From Ruegeria arenilitoris (GTDB lineage Bacteria; Pseudomonadota; Alphaproteobacteria; Rhodobacterales; Rhodobacteraceae): a stretch of 64,000 bases of DNA. Under the pieces are notes generated by a model. The model ran no database searches and was not told where the DNA came from. It saw only the letters and a program-made list of their open reading frames with translations. The stretch's first letter is position 1. Every line of letters begins with the position of its first letter. The DNA lies in the NCBI RefSeq assembly GCF_013035315.1, contig NZ_WQHP01000011.1:1-64000 (forward strand). The letters run 5' to 3'. The position numbers and the translations under genes are program-made. Positions 63,614 through 64,000 of the stretch are shown one piece after another.

Positions 63614-64000
63614 ATGAAGAAAATCGGTATTCTGGGCGGCGTAGGCTGGGCCTCCACCGTGGACTACTACCGGGCCATTGCGGAAGGAGCCAGCCGACAC
63701 TTCGCCGAGCGCGGTCACAGCTCGCCCTTACCTATCCCACCCATGACAATCGAATCCGTGACGCAGGCCAAGACACGGGCTTTGCGTGGCACCGCCGGGG
63801 ACGAGGCGAGTTGGGCCGGGTTTGACGCGGTCTTCCGTCAGGCGCTGCTGACGCTGGAAAACGCCGGTTGCGACTTTGGCATCATCGCCTCCAACACCCC
63901 GCACGCGCGCCTGCACGCAATCCGGCAGGGCGTCACCATGCCCATTCTCAACATTTTCGATGCCACTGCTGAGGCGACCGCATCCACGGGTGCCTCGACA
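63614..64000 (+). CDS. Aspartate/glutamate racemase family protein (cut by window edge)
   Basis: 129 codons reach the window end without a stop. KKIGILGGVGWASTVDYYRA at the start, then SSPLPIPPMTIESVTQAKTR, GCDFGIIASNTPHARLHAIR and VTMPILNIFDATAEAT match the Asp/Glu racemase family. The first catalytic Cys of CNTPH-type motifs is Ser here (ASNTPH), so racemase activity is doubtful unless the second Cys, beyond the edge, suffices. The ATG at 63614 is 73 bp after azoR. The product could be a racemase-like hydrolase or decarboxylase. Confidence 0.83.
   Translation, partial: MKKIGILGGVGWASTVDYYRAIAEGASRHFAERGHSSPLPIPPMTIESVTQAKTRALRGTAGDEASWAGFDAVFRQALLTLENAGCDFGIIASNTPHARLHAIRQGVTMPILNIFDATAEATASTGAST

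Noticed and set aside
1..64000. CRISPR arrays, prophage, integrons or IS elements
   Set aside because: No regularly spaced repeats, cas genes, transposases, integrases or phage structural genes were found on either strand.

Overview
The window looks like core chromosome of a marine Rhodobacteraceae (Roseobacter group, Ruegeria/Phaeobacter-like). The lineage is inferred from GC-rich codon use, the alphaproteobacterial order pckA / chvI-chvG-hprK-rapZ-EIIA-ptsH, a split b/b' ATP synthase F0 operon, a single Rsh next to rpoZ, an N-terminally extended acyl-CoA dehydrogenase resembling methylsuccinyl-CoA dehydrogenase, and typical roseobacter hypotheticals. About 73 protein genes are packed tightly, many with 1-8 nt start/stop overlaps. 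I see no rRNA, tRNA, CRISPR array, transposase or phage genes.

Layout. 0-9.5 kb: 5' end of tuf, a lipoprotein, parC, an SH3 protein, an SDR, a HIG1-like/PduO pair, etfBA, and hbdA separated from etfBA by an inverted DUF6473-like gene. 9.6-17 kb: an acyltransferase, then the PTS-Ntr/ChvGI block facing pckA across 348 bp of regulatory DNA. 17-22 kb: a 26-codon ORF, a winged-helix/MASE1-like pair, a TauE/SafE permease, the mcd-like gene and two small envelope genes. 22-34.4 kb: a mostly leftward group (folK, rpoZ, rsh, DUF2062, pdxJ, lysE, acpS, lepB, rnc, era, DUF1491, recO). It is interrupted by a rightward multicopper oxidase between rnc and era, and by a cupin gene and a beta-barrel gene before recO. 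34.5-44 kb: NYN protein, an ispH to TRIC-channel operon, two small GlsB/YeaQ-type genes (one frameshifted), fmt with two deformylase-like genes, a PatB-type lyase, a glutathionyl-hydroquinone reductase and an atypical receiver. 44-54.7 kb: cobC-cbiB, a lytic transglycosylase, a Popeye-like cyclic-nucleotide-binding membrane protein, smc, and an aminotransferase divergent from a FadR-type regulator. 54.7-64 kb: two glycosyltransferases, the F0 operon, an orphan ArsR regulator with a perfect operator-like dyad, a UspA protein, a LysR/DMT-transporter pair divergent from an azoreductase, and the start of an Asp/Glu racemase.

How genes relate. ChvGI, HPr, EIIA-Man, HprK and RapZ form one leftward block that can link envelope sensing and PTS phosphorylation to pckA. 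EtfAB can accept electrons from acyl-CoA dehydrogenases such as the mcd-like product. fmt and def act together on initiator methionine.

I did not find a convincing wholly new multigene system. The points most worth following are the catalytically degraded deformylase paralogue, the multicopper oxidase with a Leu at the type-1 axial position, a repeated intergenic element at two convergent gene ends, a single-base frameshift in a GlsB-type gene, a bacterial Popeye-like protein, and several clear dyad or direct-repeat operator candidates.
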